A DNA stretch of 40,139 nt. It comes from UBA12068 sp964452415 (GTDB taxonomy: Bacteria > Patescibacteriota > Minisyncoccia > Moranbacterales > GWC2-37-73). Positions 8,150-16,639 of this stretch are shown here, in pieces (within the stretch, counting starts at the first letter, position 1; each line of letters begins with the position of its first letter). Position numbers and translations under genes: made by a program. The stretch covers positions 1 through 40,139 of the forward strand of contig CAYVME010000008.1 of assembly GCA_964452415.1 (NCBI GenBank). The letters run 5' to 3'. The notes beneath the pieces are model-generated. The model saw only the letters and a program-made list of their open reading frames with translations, had not been told where the DNA came from and ran no database searches.

Positions 8150-8174
8150 CAAAATTCGTAAAATTTGCTATGAT
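8146..8174 (+). promoter_or_regulatory. Promoter of the beta-helix gene, overlapping the previous stop
   Basis: TTGACA (8146-8151) overlaps the TGA stop of the glycosyltransferase gene (8147-8149); 17-bp spacer; TATGAT (8169-8174). The promoter and leader resemble 5368-5450. The leader is only about 25 nt and has no Shine-Dalgarno site. Confidence 0.8.
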
Positions 8175-8206
8175 ATACGGTTATAATAATTAGTAAAATA
8201 TTGGTT

Positions 8207-9160
8207 ATGCGAAACGAGAAAAAAGGCTTTAAAAAGAGGAATTTGGAGATAATTGGAGCTGTTTTGCTTCTGATTGTTTTCGTTGGCCCAATCTTTGCAT
8301 TTGCAGGTTCTCGCAAGGATGTTTATGTTGATGGATCAAAAACTGGAACTGAAGATGGTTCTGTTTCCAATCCGTATCACACAATTTCTGAAGCATTGGT
8401 GCATTCAGACAAGCGAACCGATGTTCATGTCGCCAAAGGAACATACAAAGACAACATTGAAATTCCAAAAGGTGTGAGAATTTTTGGAAGCGATGTTGAT
8501 GATGTGATTATTCAGGCTAAGAACAAAAAGAAAGTTGTGGTTAGCATGAAAGATGACACTGAAATCAATAAGGTTACCATCGAAAAAGGCAGACAAGGAA
8601 TCTGGGTCAAAGAAGATGCTGAAGTTTCAATCATCAAATGCACGGTGAAAAACAATGACAAAGATGGCATCAGCATAGCAAAAGGTTCAACCAAAAAGAA
8701 AGATGCTGTTAGCATTACCGATAGCATAATTAAGAATAACGGTCGTGCTGGAATTTTTTCTCAAAAGCGTCGCTTGGTTTTGATTGACAATGAGATTGTC
8801 GATAATGAAACAGATGGTTTGGATCTCGCATTTGGTTCTAGTGCTTGGATTGAGGATAACAATTTCAAGGATAATGATGGAAGCGGAATGAAACTTACAC
8901 TTGATTCATCTAACATTTGGATAAAAAGCAATTCATTCAGAAATAATGGAAATGAAGGGATTGAAATCAGTGCTTGGGGAACAGCAGGAAGAATTGATAT
9001 CAATAAATCAAAATTCAACAGCAATGAAAATTATGCTATTGCGAGAATTAATAAAGCTCCCATAAGCAAAAGTTTCTGGAACGGATTGACTATTCAATCA
9101 AATAATGTTTTTGAAAAATCAGTAAAGGGGAGTGTTTCTCCTGTGATATTGGTTAGATAG
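8207..9160 (+). CDS. Secreted right-handed beta-helix protein
   Basis: A 317-residue protein. After a basic N-terminus, residues about 14-33 are a signal anchor or signal peptide. DVYVDGSKTGTEDGS-x-x-NPYHTI at about 36-60 is the entry motif of DUF1565/pectate-lyase-like beta-helices. From about residue 80 to 290 short repeats of the type IxxNxxxxNxxDGI follow (PbH1 repeats, NosD-like). Such proteins often bind or cleave polysaccharides; no catalytic residues can be assigned. Its place inside the polysaccharide locus suggests a role in modifying, binding or exporting the polymer. A TTG at 8201 could be the start, but the ATG at 8207 fits the aligned leader better. Confidence 0.82.
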   Translation: MRNEKKGFKKRNLEIIGAVLLLIVFVGPIFAFAGSRKDVYVDGSKTGTEDGSVSNPYHTISEALVHSDKRTDVHVAKGTYKDNIEIPKGVRIFGSDVDDVIIQAKNKKKVVVSMKDDTEINKVTIEKGRQGIWVKEDAEVSIIKCTVKNNDKDGISIAKGSTKKKDAVSITDSIIKNNGRAGIFSQKRRLVLIDNEIVDNETDGLDLAFGSSAWIEDNNFKDNDGSGMKLTLDSSNIWIKSNSFRNNGNEGIEISAWGTAGRIDINKSKFNSNENYAIARINKAPISKSFWNGLTIQSNNVFEKSVKGSVSPVILVR

Positions 9161-9164
9161 ATGT

Positions 9165-9203
9165 TGCTTGTGAGACTCCCTGGATTTTTTCCAGGGACAA
9201 GCA
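9165..9203 (+). other. Intergenic hairpin between beta-helix and glycosyltransferase genes
   Basis: TCCCTGG (9177-9183) and CCAGGGA (9191-9197) form a 7-bp stem, extended by GCTTGT and ACAAGC outside a bulge. The run of T is in the loop and not after the stem, so it is not a standard terminator. It may be a processing or stability element. Confidence 0.45.
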
Positions 9204-9244
9204 CAGACCGCATTGAGATGAATAAGTTTGGTAAGTAAAAAACT

Positions 9245-10381
9245 ATGAAAATAGCATTTATAGGACAAAAAGGAATACCCGCAAAATCTGGAGGTGTTGA
9301 AAGGCACGCTGAGGAAATTGCAGTGCGCATGGCTGATCAAGGGCATGAGGTTTTTGTCTATGTTAGAGATAATTATACGGATAAAAATCTTGATTCATAT
9401 AATGGAGTTCGCTTAATTCATTTGCCAAGCATTCCAACAAAACATTTGGATGCAATCAGTCATACTTTTCTTGCCAGTATCCATGCACTTTTTCAAGGAT
9501 ATGATATCGTGCACTATCATGCGATTGGACCTGCAATCTTAAGCTGGATTCCAAAAATTTCCCCAATTAAAGCTAAGGTTGTTGCAACTTTTCATTGTCA
9601 AGATTATTATCATCAAAAATGGAATGCGATTGCACGCTGGGCTCTTCGAATGGGTGAATATGTGATTTGCAATATTCCAAACAAAACAATTGCTGTTAGC
9701 AAATCGCTTGCCTTGTTCGCCAAGGAAAAATACCAAACTGAAGCAATTGTGATTCCAAATGGAGCTGATATTAGTTATTGTCAGCAAGTGGATGCAATCT
9801 CACAGTGGAATTTGAAAGATAAAAAATACATTTTATCTCAAGGTCGTCTTATTAAGCATAAGGGCGTGCATTATTTGATTGAAGCTTTCAAACAACTTGA
9901 GGATACATCCAAAGTTCCCAATAATTTCAAATTGGTTATTGTTGGAGACGGTTTTCATACTGATGAATATGTTCGATATTTACATACGATAAGCAAGGGT
10001 CGTGAAAATATCATTTTCACAGGTGCTCAAACGGGTGAAGCAATGGAACAATTGTTTTCACATGCTTATTTGTTTGTTCAGCCATCTGAGTCTGAAGGAA
10101 TGTCACTTTCATTGCTTGAGGCCATGGGGCATGGGTTAACACCGCTTGTCAGTGATATCAAAGAAAACACCGATGTTGTTGAGGATAATGGATTTTCTTT
10201 TGCTTCAAAATCGGTGACTGATCTTCGTGATAAATTGGCATTTTTACTTAGTAGATCAGATGTCGTTCAAGAAACTGGAAAAAAAGCCAGAGTTAGAATC
10301 CAGGATGAATTCAGTTGGGATTCAATTGCAAAAAAAACGATTGGAGTTTATAAATCTGCAATATTGGAAAAAAAGCAATGA
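9245..10381 (+). CDS. Family 4 glycosyltransferase, DUF1972/rhamnosyltransferase type
   Basis: A 378-residue GT-B enzyme. The N-terminus GQKGIPAKSGGVERHAEEIA is typical of the DUF1972 subgroup, which includes rhamnosyl- and glucosyltransferases of capsule loci. The C-terminal half has SQGRLIKHKGVHYLIEAF and the EX7E motif in ESEGMSLSLLEAMGHG, the donor-binding site. Given the dTDP-rhamnose genes nearby, a rhamnosyltransferase is a reasonable guess but is not shown. There is no strong ribosome site before the ATG. The last four bases overlap the next gene (ATGA at 10378-10381), so it is coupled to the Wzz-like protein. Confidence 0.88.
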   Translation: MKIAFIGQKGIPAKSGGVERHAEEIAVRMADQGHEVFVYVRDNYTDKNLDSYNGVRLIHLPSIPTKHLDAISHTFLASIHALFQGYDIVHYHAIGPAILSWIPKISPIKAKVVATFHCQDYYHQKWNAIARWALRMGEYVICNIPNKTIAVSKSLALFAKEKYQTEAIVIPNGADISYCQQVDAISQWNLKDKKYILSQGRLIKHKGVHYLIEAFKQLEDTSKVPNNFKLVIVGDGFHTDEYVRYLHTISKGRENIIFTGAQTGEAMEQLFSHAYLFVQPSESEGMSLSLLEAMGHGLTPLVSDIKENTDVVEDNGFSFASKSVTDLRDKLAFLLSRSDVVQETGKKARVRIQDEFSWDSIAKKTIGVYKSAILEKKQ

Positions 10382-11430
10382 ATATAATTTCAAAATTTCA
10401 AAATTTCAAAAACAGACTTTTGCAGATATCTCCGCAATTTTTTGTGGTTGGCTTGGTCTTGTCGCTGACTTTCTTTTTGTTGGCCATTGATTCAGTCAAG
10501 ACTTATCGAAGTGAAGTTTTAATTCTTGTTAATCTGAAATCCGAAACTGCAATCAAGCAACAGGAACAACTTTTGGACACTATTGTTGAATTGCCGAAAA
10601 CGCTTGCTTTCTATGATCAGATTTTGGCAAAAAATAAAAATGTTCGAGATGTGAGTGAAAACCTTGACCCTGATAAGCGAAAAGATTCTTGGAACAAGAT
10701 GCTTTCAATTTCCAGAGTCGGCAAAAATTCATTGATTTTCAAAATTTCAATTTCAACAAAAAGCGCTTCTGATTCTGAGCAGTTGTCTTCCAAGACAGTC
10801 AGGGAACTTTTTGACAGAATTGCTTTTTATTATGATATTAAAAAAGATTTCGATTTGCGCATCATTGAAAAACCAATTGCAAGAACTGAAGTTTCCGCAT
10901 GGCCCTGGATTTTGATTGTGAGCTTTGCTGGAGGATTTGGAATTGCAATAGTCTTGAACTCTTTGCTTGGTCCTGCTGTCGAGAAAAGAACAGAAGAAAA
11001 AGAGGAAAATGACAGTAATTTCGTTTTCGATTTTGGAAAAAAGGCAAAAGTGTCAGTTGGTCAAGGAGTTGAAAAATTGAGAAGATTGTATCAAAGCGAT
11101 GCACCTTTTGTTTTTGAAGAAAAAAAGGAAACTTTCAGTGGAATTTCCCAGATTGATCCTCAACTGCAAGAGATGAAAAAACTAACCAAGCAAATGGAGC
11201 CATCAAAATATCCAAATTTCCCGGAAATGCCAGTGGCTACAAAGGTCAAAGCTTCAGCTCCAGACAATCTGCCAATCGCGGAGGATGATTTTCTTGCTAA
11301 TCTTCCAGAAATAGAAAAAGAAATTCCGAAAGAACCGGTCTCTGATGAATCAGTCGTTGATTTTAAAAGAGAACCAACCAAAGAAGAATTAAAGGAAAGA
11401 CTGAATCAATTACTGAGAGGTGAATTCTAA
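10378..11430 (+). CDS. Wzz-like chain-length protein with long cytoplasmic tail
   Basis: A 350-residue protein with TM1 at about 21-39, an external domain, TM2 at about 175-198, and an acidic/basic cytoplasmic tail of 150 residues with no Walker motif. The layout is that of a Wzz/CapA-type polysaccharide co-polymerase. It is a paralogue in layout of the protein at 1328-2065; both carry a Leu/Ile strand, a Trp-Gly or Trp-Asn turn near residue 106, and the same spacing to TM2. It lies between a glycosyltransferase and DUF4012, consistent with a role in polymer length or in gathering the assembly machinery. The tail ends in a predicted amphipathic helix and may be a docking site. That is inference. 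Confidence 0.7.
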   Translation: MNIISKFQNFKNRLLQISPQFFVVGLVLSLTFFLLAIDSVKTYRSEVLILVNLKSETAIKQQEQLLDTIVELPKTLAFYDQILAKNKNVRDVSENLDPDKRKDSWNKMLSISRVGKNSLIFKISISTKSASDSEQLSSKTVRELFDRIAFYYDIKKDFDLRIIEKPIARTEVSAWPWILIVSFAGGFGIAIVLNSLLGPAVEKRTEEKEENDSNFVFDFGKKAKVSVGQGVEKLRRLYQSDAPFVFEEKKETFSGISQIDPQLQEMKKLTKQMEPSKYPNFPEMPVATKVKASAPDNLPIAEDDFLANLPEIEKEIPKEPVSDESVVDFKREPTKEELKERLNQLLRGEF

Positions 11431-11434
11431 AAAT

Positions 11435-12796
11435 ATGATAAAAAAATATTCGCTTACATTTTGGATAATTTTCTGGTTGACATCGGCAATTCTTTTGACG
11501 CTTTGGTATGTCTATTTGAACACCCAAAAGAAAGGAATCTCGGCAACCATTGATAGTGCTGTGAATTTTTTGCCAATGGATGTTGCTCAAAAAAACGAAC
11601 TTCAATCACTGACAAAAATAGGGGATTTTTTACTCAGAAGTGATGATCAAGAAAAAACAGTAATGGTGCTTTTCTTGAATAACATGGAAATTAGACCAGG
11701 CGGTGGTTTTATTGGTGCTTTTGGAATTGTCAAAATTAAAAATGGGGAAGTTATCTCAATGGAGACACATGACCTTTCAAACTTTGATGGAAGAATTCCA
11801 GACACAGTCACTCCACCATATCCAATGCAAGAAACTTTGGCAATAAAATCATGGAAATTGCGCGATAGCAATTATTCTCCTGATTTTGAAATCAATGCTC
11901 AAAAAGCAATGGAGTTTTATTACATGGGAGATGGACAGGAAAAATTTGACGCTATTATTGGGATCACAACCAATGTTTTGACTTCGATGCTTAAAGTGAC
12001 TGGACCGATTGAAATTGAAGGATACCCTGGAACATATGACTCTGATAATGCAGTGCTGGCTTTGGAATATCAAGTCGAGAAGGCTTTTGATGAGCAAGGG
12101 ATTGATCGTGGAGAAAGAAAATCGATCATGTCTGATTTGGCCAAAGAAATTGAAAAAAGAGTTTTTGATTTTTCCATATCTCAAAAAGTTCAACTGGCAA
12201 AAATATTGCTTACCGACTTGAATCAAAAAGATATTCAATTGTATTTTGCCAATGAGGAATTGCAAAATTTTGCCGAGAACTCTGGTTGGGCTGGAAAAGT
12301 TGATCAAAATTGGGATAAGGATTTTCTCATGATTTCAGATGCAAACCTGGGATCTTTCAAGAGTGATTACTATATTAAGCGTTCAGTTGATTATACTGTT
12401 GATTTGTCAAAAGAAATTCCAACTGCAAAATTGAAAATTTCATATGAGCACACTGCCAAGCAGAAAGATTGGATGACCAGGGATTACACGGACTATCTGA
12501 GAGTGTATGTGCCAACCGGAGCATGGCTTGTTGATCAAAAGAATTTTGATAACACAAAATTTGGCGACGAATTCGGAAAGAAGTATTTCGGTTCGCTTAT
12601 TCGTGTTCCAATTGAATCAATGAAAACCGTTGAAATTAATTACACCTTGCCAATAACAGTAAAAGAGGAATATAATTTGAAAATACAAAAACAGGCAGGA
12701 CTGAATAATATTCCCGTGACTTTTCACCTTACAAAATCAGATGGCACAAAAGATGGATTTTCAAAGACGATGAACAACGATATTGTATTTAAATAA
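11435..12796 (+). CDS. DUF4012 membrane-anchored protein
   Basis: A 453-residue protein. The ATG at 11435 follows GAGAGG; an in-frame GTG at 11420 overlaps the previous stop. Residues about 8-29 are one transmembrane anchor and the rest should be outside the membrane. FLNNMEIRPGGGFIGAFG at about 80-97 is the signature of DUF4012 (N-x-x-E-x-R-x-x-GGFIG). The family is common in Parcubacteria and in Gram-positive polysaccharide loci and resembles in part LytR-CpsA-Psr-type attachment proteins, but its reaction is not established. Position after glycosyltransferase and Wzz-like genes suggests it acts late, in polymer attachment or export. Confidence 0.85.
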   Translation: MIKKYSLTFWIIFWLTSAILLTLWYVYLNTQKKGISATIDSAVNFLPMDVAQKNELQSLTKIGDFLLRSDDQEKTVMVLFLNNMEIRPGGGFIGAFGIVKIKNGEVISMETHDLSNFDGRIPDTVTPPYPMQETLAIKSWKLRDSNYSPDFEINAQKAMEFYYMGDGQEKFDAIIGITTNVLTSMLKVTGPIEIEGYPGTYDSDNAVLALEYQVEKAFDEQGIDRGERKSIMSDLAKEIEKRVFDFSISQKVQLAKILLTDLNQKDIQLYFANEELQNFAENSGWAGKVDQNWDKDFLMISDANLGSFKSDYYIKRSVDYTVDLSKEIPTAKLKISYEHTAKQKDWMTRDYTDYLRVYVPTGAWLVDQKNFDNTKFGDEFGKKYFGSLIRVPIESMKTVEINYTLPITVKEEYNLKIQKQAGLNNIPVTFHLTKSDGTKDGFSKTMNNDIVFK

Positions 12797-12880
12797 ATTT
12801 AAATAAGCAGTAGTAGATTAAAAAAGGAATATAGCTTTGCAACATTGATACACAAAATAAACCCAGGGAGGTAAGTAAAG

Positions 12881-13240
12881 ATGAAAGACGATTTAATTCG
12901 AAAAGAAATTCCAGTAAAAGTCGTTGCTTTGCTGTTGCTCGGCATTGGCGAGGACATTGAGGAAGTGCTTCGCTGGAAAAAAGAAATTACCAGGGTGGTG
13001 ACTTCTTCGATGTCATCAGAAGCAAGGGGAACAGGCCAGGAGTATGAGCTCCATCTTCGGGTCTTCGCTATTCCTTTTTGCGTTGAAATTGAGACGCGAG
13101 AAGTGTTGATATTTTGCAATAATGAACTGGCGCAACTGATAATTGAGAGCGCGCTGAAAAACTATGAAATTCTCGGTGAGAAATACTTCGAACCGGAGCC
13201 GGAAAGTTTGGACAATCGGCAGCTGTTCGCTGCCACATAG
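12881..13240 (+). CDS. Small hypothetical protein
   Basis: A 119-residue protein I do not recognise. It has a strong Shine-Dalgarno site (GGGAGG about 10 bases before ATG), unlike most genes around it. The sequence is mixed alpha/beta with no signal peptide or transmembrane segment and two cysteines near residues 68 and 81. Base composition is higher in G+C than in the flanking DUF4012 and rfbC genes. It is closed by a very strong terminator, so it is probably a separate one-gene unit set into the polysaccharide locus. It shares this style (strong ribosome site, own terminator) with the genes at 263, 23490 and 29809. Confidence 0.7.
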   Translation: MKDDLIRKEIPVKVVALLLLGIGEDIEEVLRWKKEITRVVTSSMSSEARGTGQEYELHLRVFAIPFCVEIETREVLIFCNNELAQLIIESALKNYEILGEKYFEPEPESLDNRQLFAAT

Positions 13241-13267
13241 TTTTTTTGCACAGTTTTGAATTCAGGT

Positions 13268-13301
13268 GGGGGTTGGGTCGATTCGACCCAACCCCCTTTT
13301 T
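13268..13301 (+). terminator. Very strong intrinsic terminator
   Basis: A perfect 13-bp stem (GGGGGTTGGGTCG at 13268-13280 with its complement at 13284-13296), a 3-nt loop, then a T-tract. It separates the small gene at 12881 from the rhamnose genes. Confidence 0.93.
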
Positions 13302-13359
13302 CTTTTTGTTAAAATATATTATGATAAATATACTGTTTAATTAACATGTTCTTATAATT

Positions 13360-13905
13360 ATGGAAATTCAAAAAACAACACTAGAAGGAGCATTTCTAAT
13401 AAAACCAAGAGTTTTCGATGACGAGAGAGGTTTCTTTATGGAGTCATACTCAAAAAAAAGATTGAAGGACCTTGGAATTGAGGCTGATTTCGTTATGGAT
13501 TGTCATTCAATGTCTGTGACTAAAGGTGTTCTTCGAGGTTTGCATTTTCAGAATCCTGGTTCAACTCAGGCCAAACTCGTGCGAGTGACCAAGGGGGCAG
13601 TGTATGATGTTATTGTGGATCTTCGAAAAGATTCGCCAACTTTTGGCAAATGGGAAGGCTTTGAACTTTCAGCTCAAAATTTTAATATGCTTTTTGTGCC
13701 AAGAGGATTTGCTCACGGATTCTGCACTTTGGAGGATTACACTGAATTTCAATATAAATGCGATAATGAATATGATCCATCAAGCGAGGGCGCAATCGCC
13801 TGGAACGATCCAACCTTGAAAATTTATTGGCCGATTGAAAATCCAATCCTTTCAGAAAAAGATTCCAAAGCTCAAAAATTTTCAGAATTTAATTCACCAT
13901 TCTAA
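13360..13905 (+). CDS. rfbC: dTDP-4-dehydrorhamnose 3,5-epimerase
   Basis: A 181-residue cupin enzyme (RmlC) that epimerises C3 and C5 of dTDP-4-keto-6-deoxyglucose, the third step to dTDP-L-rhamnose. Visible marks are the RGLHFQ motif at 59-64 with catalytic His62, the strand KLVRVTKGAVYDVIVDLR, and FVPRGFAHGF at about 118. Length matches the family. It starts the rhamnose group rfbC-rfbB-x-rfbD-glyA-rfbA. No Shine-Dalgarno site precedes the ATG; TATAAT at 13353-13358 is too close to the ATG to be its -10 box if this start is right. Confidence 0.95.
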   Translation: MEIQKTTLEGAFLIKPRVFDDERGFFMESYSKKRLKDLGIEADFVMDCHSMSVTKGVLRGLHFQNPGSTQAKLVRVTKGAVYDVIVDLRKDSPTFGKWEGFELSAQNFNMLFVPRGFAHGFCTLEDYTEFQYKCDNEYDPSSEGAIAWNDPTLKIYWPIENPILSEKDSKAQKFSEFNSPF

Positions 13906-13908
13906 TTA

Positions 13909-13983
13909 AAAGTCCGTAAAGTCATAAAGTCCATAAAGCCCGTAAAGCAAATGCTTTCAACTTTCGACTTTCAGCTTCAGACT
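13909..13983. repeat. Intergenic filler repeat of TAAAGTC type, copy 1
   Basis: Before rfbB lies a run of imperfect units such as AAAGTCATAAAGTCC and CATAAAGC, then GCTTTCAACTTTCGACTTTC, which is partly the reverse complement. The same words occur at 22846-22874 and, reversed, at 37782-37855. It contains no gene. Confidence 0.6.
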
Positions 13984-13992
13984 TATTTTTTC

Positions 13993-14997
13993 ATGCGATT
14001 ACTCGTTACTGGTGGTGCTGGATTTATCGGCTCCAATTTCGTTCATCACATTCTCAAAACTTATCCTGAATATGAAGTCGTCAATTTGGATGCACTGACT
14101 TATGCTGGGAACTTGGAGAATTTGAAGGCGTTGGAAGGCAATCCCCGACACAAATTTGTGAAGGGTGATATTTGCGATGCAAAATTGGTTGAAGAATTGG
14201 TCAAGGATGTTGATATTATCGTTCATTTTGCCGCTGAATCGCATGTGGACCGCTCCATTTTGAGTTCAGTTGAGTTTGTTCGCACCAATGTGATTGGAAC
14301 GCACACTTTGCTTGAAGCGGCCAGGAAGGCCGGAAATTTACGCTTCCATCATGTTTCCACAGATGAGGTTTTTGGGTCCCTGGGTCCTCAAGACGCCCCT
14401 TTCTCTGAGGTGACGCCATATGATCCCAGGTCGCCATATTCAGCCTCCAAAGCTGGCTCAGACCACTTGGTGAGGGCATATTTTCACACTCATGGTTTGC
14501 CGGTAACCATTTCAAATTGTTCCAATAATTATGGACCATATCATTTTCCGGAAAAATTGATTCCCTTGGTGATTACAAATCTGATAGAGGGCAAGAAAAT
14601 TCCGGTTTATGGAGATGGAATGCAAGTCCGCGATTGGCTTCATGTTCAGGATCATTGTCGAGCAATTGACACTATCATTCACAAGGGAAAAATTGGAGAA
14701 ACTTATTGCGTGGGTGGCAATGGCGAAAAAGCAAACATTGAAATTGTCAAAACAATCCTGGGAATTCTTTGTCGCGATGAAAGCTGGATTGAATATGTTG
14801 AAGATAGAAAGGGTCACGACAAACGCTATGCAATCAATTTTGACAAAATCAAAAATGAGCTTGGCTGGGAGCCGGAAATAAAATTTGAAGAGGGGATTGA
14901 AAAAACAGTGGCTTGGTTTCAAAACAATGAAGCTTGGTGGAAGAGTGTGAAGAGTGGAGATTATCAAAAATATTACAATCAACAATACAAAAAATAA
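13993..14997 (+). CDS. rfbB: dTDP-glucose 4,6-dehydratase
   Basis: A 334-residue short-chain dehydrogenase (RmlB) that turns dTDP-glucose into dTDP-4-keto-6-deoxyglucose using bound NAD+. The ATG at 13993 starts MRLLVTGGAGFIGSNF, the nucleotide-binding strand and Gly motif; an ATG at 13951 would add a filler-repeat-coded tail. Other marks are HFAAESHVDRS, STDEVFGSLG with the catalytic Asp-Glu pair, and YSASKAGSD with Tyr and Lys of the YxxxK motif. The last base of its stop codon is the first base of the next start (TAATG). Confidence 0.96.
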   Translation: MRLLVTGGAGFIGSNFVHHILKTYPEYEVVNLDALTYAGNLENLKALEGNPRHKFVKGDICDAKLVEELVKDVDIIVHFAAESHVDRSILSSVEFVRTNVIGTHTLLEAARKAGNLRFHHVSTDEVFGSLGPQDAPFSEVTPYDPRSPYSASKAGSDHLVRAYFHTHGLPVTISNCSNNYGPYHFPEKLIPLVITNLIEGKKIPVYGDGMQVRDWLHVQDHCRAIDTIIHKGKIGETYCVGGNGEKANIEIVKTILGILCRDESWIEYVEDRKGHDKRYAINFDKIKNELGWEPEIKFEEGIEKTVAWFQNNEAWWKSVKSGDYQKYYNQQYKK

Positions 14998-15677
14998 TGG
15001 CTCACGAAATTCTTTTGGGATTGACGACCACACCTCGTTCTGATTGGCATGGAAAAGTTAAAGAAATGAAAAAATTTGGAATTAAGAAGATTGCTCTTTT
15101 TCCAACATTTTTGAATATTGAAAAACGAAAAGAATTGTACAACTTGCTTGCAGAAATTGAAGATTTGGAAATTCCACATGTACATTTGAGATGTGAAGAC
15201 ATGGAACAATGGGAATTCGATCTTTTTGAGAGAAAATATGGCACACGGATCTACAATGTACATGAAGAAGAATGTGAATCCAAGCCTTATAATAAATACA
15301 AAAATATAATTTATATTGAGAATCGATATAAAAACATTTCTTTAAGAATATTAGATAATTCAGCTGGTCTCTGTGTTGATTTTGCGCATATGGAAGATGG
15401 TCGAAGACGAAAAAATTCAAAACTCGACCATATTTGGGATGTTGTTGATAAATATCCAATTGGATGTGCACATGTCTCTGCAATAAAAACCAATAGGTGG
15501 AGTCTGATTAATCATTTTTTCGGGTTCGACAGGCATTATTTCAAGAATTTATGCGAACTTGATTATATTGGACAATATCGTCAATATTTGCCATACTATA
15601 TCAGCTTGGAATTGGAGAATTCTTTCGAGCAGCAACTGGAAGCTAAAAAATATTTGGAAAATAAATTAAACTTGTAA
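14997..15677 (+). CDS. Unknown protein, possible TIM-barrel (sugar isomerase-like)
   Basis: A 226-residue soluble protein set between rfbB and rfbD and coupled to rfbB through a TAATG overlap. The pattern of beta strands followed by helices (LLGLTTTP, KIALFPTF, IPHVHLRCEDM, IIYIENRY, LCVDFAHMEDG, CAHVSA, YISLELEN) and the single His, Asp and Glu residues at strand ends suggest a TIM barrel of the xylose isomerase/AP endonuclease 2 type (PF01261). Conserved-looking residues include His-x-x-Asp and a late Glu. I do not recognise a specific enzyme. Its place suggests a sugar-related role, perhaps on a nucleotide sugar or a rhamnose derivative. Confidence 0.6.
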   Translation: MAHEILLGLTTTPRSDWHGKVKEMKKFGIKKIALFPTFLNIEKRKELYNLLAEIEDLEIPHVHLRCEDMEQWEFDLFERKYGTRIYNVHEEECESKPYNKYKNIIYIENRYKNISLRILDNSAGLCVDFAHMEDGRRRKNSKLDHIWDVVDKYPIGCAHVSAIKTNRWSLINHFFGFDRHYFKNLCELDYIGQYRQYLPYYISLELENSFEQQLEAKKYLENKLNL

Positions 15678-15688
15678 GGATAAAATAT

Positions 15689-16621
15689 ATGCAAAAAGTT
15701 TTAATAATAGGAGCCAAGGGAATGCTTGGACAAGAATTGGTTTCCATTTTCAAAAATGACACTGATTACAAGGTGACGGCTTGGGATTTCGACAAAATCG
15801 ACATCACTGATGAGACTCAAGTGAAAGAGAAAATTGCAAAAATTGCACCAAACATCATTTTGAATGCTGCAGCATATAATGCAGTTGATGCCTGTGAAAA
15901 AGACAAGGCTGAATTTGCCAAGGCTAAAAATTTGAACGGGAAAGCCCCTGGATATCTGGCAAAAATTGCCAAGAAACTTGATGCAACACTGGTGCATTTT
16001 TCCACGGACTATGTTTTTTCTGGCATGCCTGATTTTCCAGAGCCATCGGGTTGCAGTGGGTCTTGCGGATCATGCTCGCTTCATGAGGGATTCACTCCAG
16101 AAATTGGATTTGATGAAAATGCAATTTGCGAGCCTGTTCAAAAATATGGAAAAACAAAACTGATGGGCGAAGAAGCTGTTCAAAAAAATGGGGAGAAATA
16201 TTATATTATTCGACTTTCAAAACTTTTCGGGAAACCAGCAAAATCAAAAACTGCCAAGCGAAGTTTTTTTGATGTCATGCTTGAGGTTGGAAAAAAGAAC
16301 AAGGAAGTCAAAGTTATTGACGAAGAAACAAGTCTTTTCACATATGCTCCGGACTTAGCCAAGAAAACCAAGGAAATTCTCGAAGCTAAAAAGCCATTTG
16401 GAATTTATCATGTGGCAAATTCTGGCGCTTGCACCTGGCACGAAGCTGTCGTAGAATTGTATAAGATGGCTAAATTGAAGACCAAAGTCATTCCTGTTAG
16501 TGCAGATGAGTTTCCCAGGCCTGCTCAAAGGCCGTATGTTTCAACTTTGATCAACACAAAATTGAATCCACTCAGAAGTTATAAGTTGGCCCTAAGGGAA
16601 TACTTGAAAAATACTAAATAA
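15689..16621 (+). CDS. rfbD: dTDP-4-dehydrorhamnose reductase with cysteine insertion
   Basis: A 310-residue reductase (RmlD), last step to dTDP-L-rhamnose with NAD(P)H. Marks: GAKGMLGQELV at 8-18 for cofactor binding, FSTDYVFSG at 104-112, and YGKTK at 153-157 (catalytic Tyr and Lys), then a C-terminal substrate domain. Odd is a segment of roughly 20 extra residues after DYVFSG, where the family normally goes almost directly to Pro-Tyr-x-Glu. It holds Cys122, Cys126 and Cys129 (CX3CX2C spacing) plus His132. The segment keeps the reading frame and all family residues, so the enzyme should be active. The cysteines could bind a metal or form disulfides. Eleven bases separate it from the upstream gene. 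Confidence 0.93.
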   Translation: MQKVLIIGAKGMLGQELVSIFKNDTDYKVTAWDFDKIDITDETQVKEKIAKIAPNIILNAAAYNAVDACEKDKAEFAKAKNLNGKAPGYLAKIAKKLDATLVHFSTDYVFSGMPDFPEPSGCSGSCGSCSLHEGFTPEIGFDENAICEPVQKYGKTKLMGEEAVQKNGEKYYIIRLSKLFGKPAKSKTAKRSFFDVMLEVGKKNKEVKVIDEETSLFTYAPDLAKKTKEILEAKKPFGIYHVANSGACTWHEAVVELYKMAKLKTKVIPVSADEFPRPAQRPYVSTLINTKLNPLRSYKLALREYLKNTK

Positions 16622-16639
16622 ATTCAAAATTTATCTATT

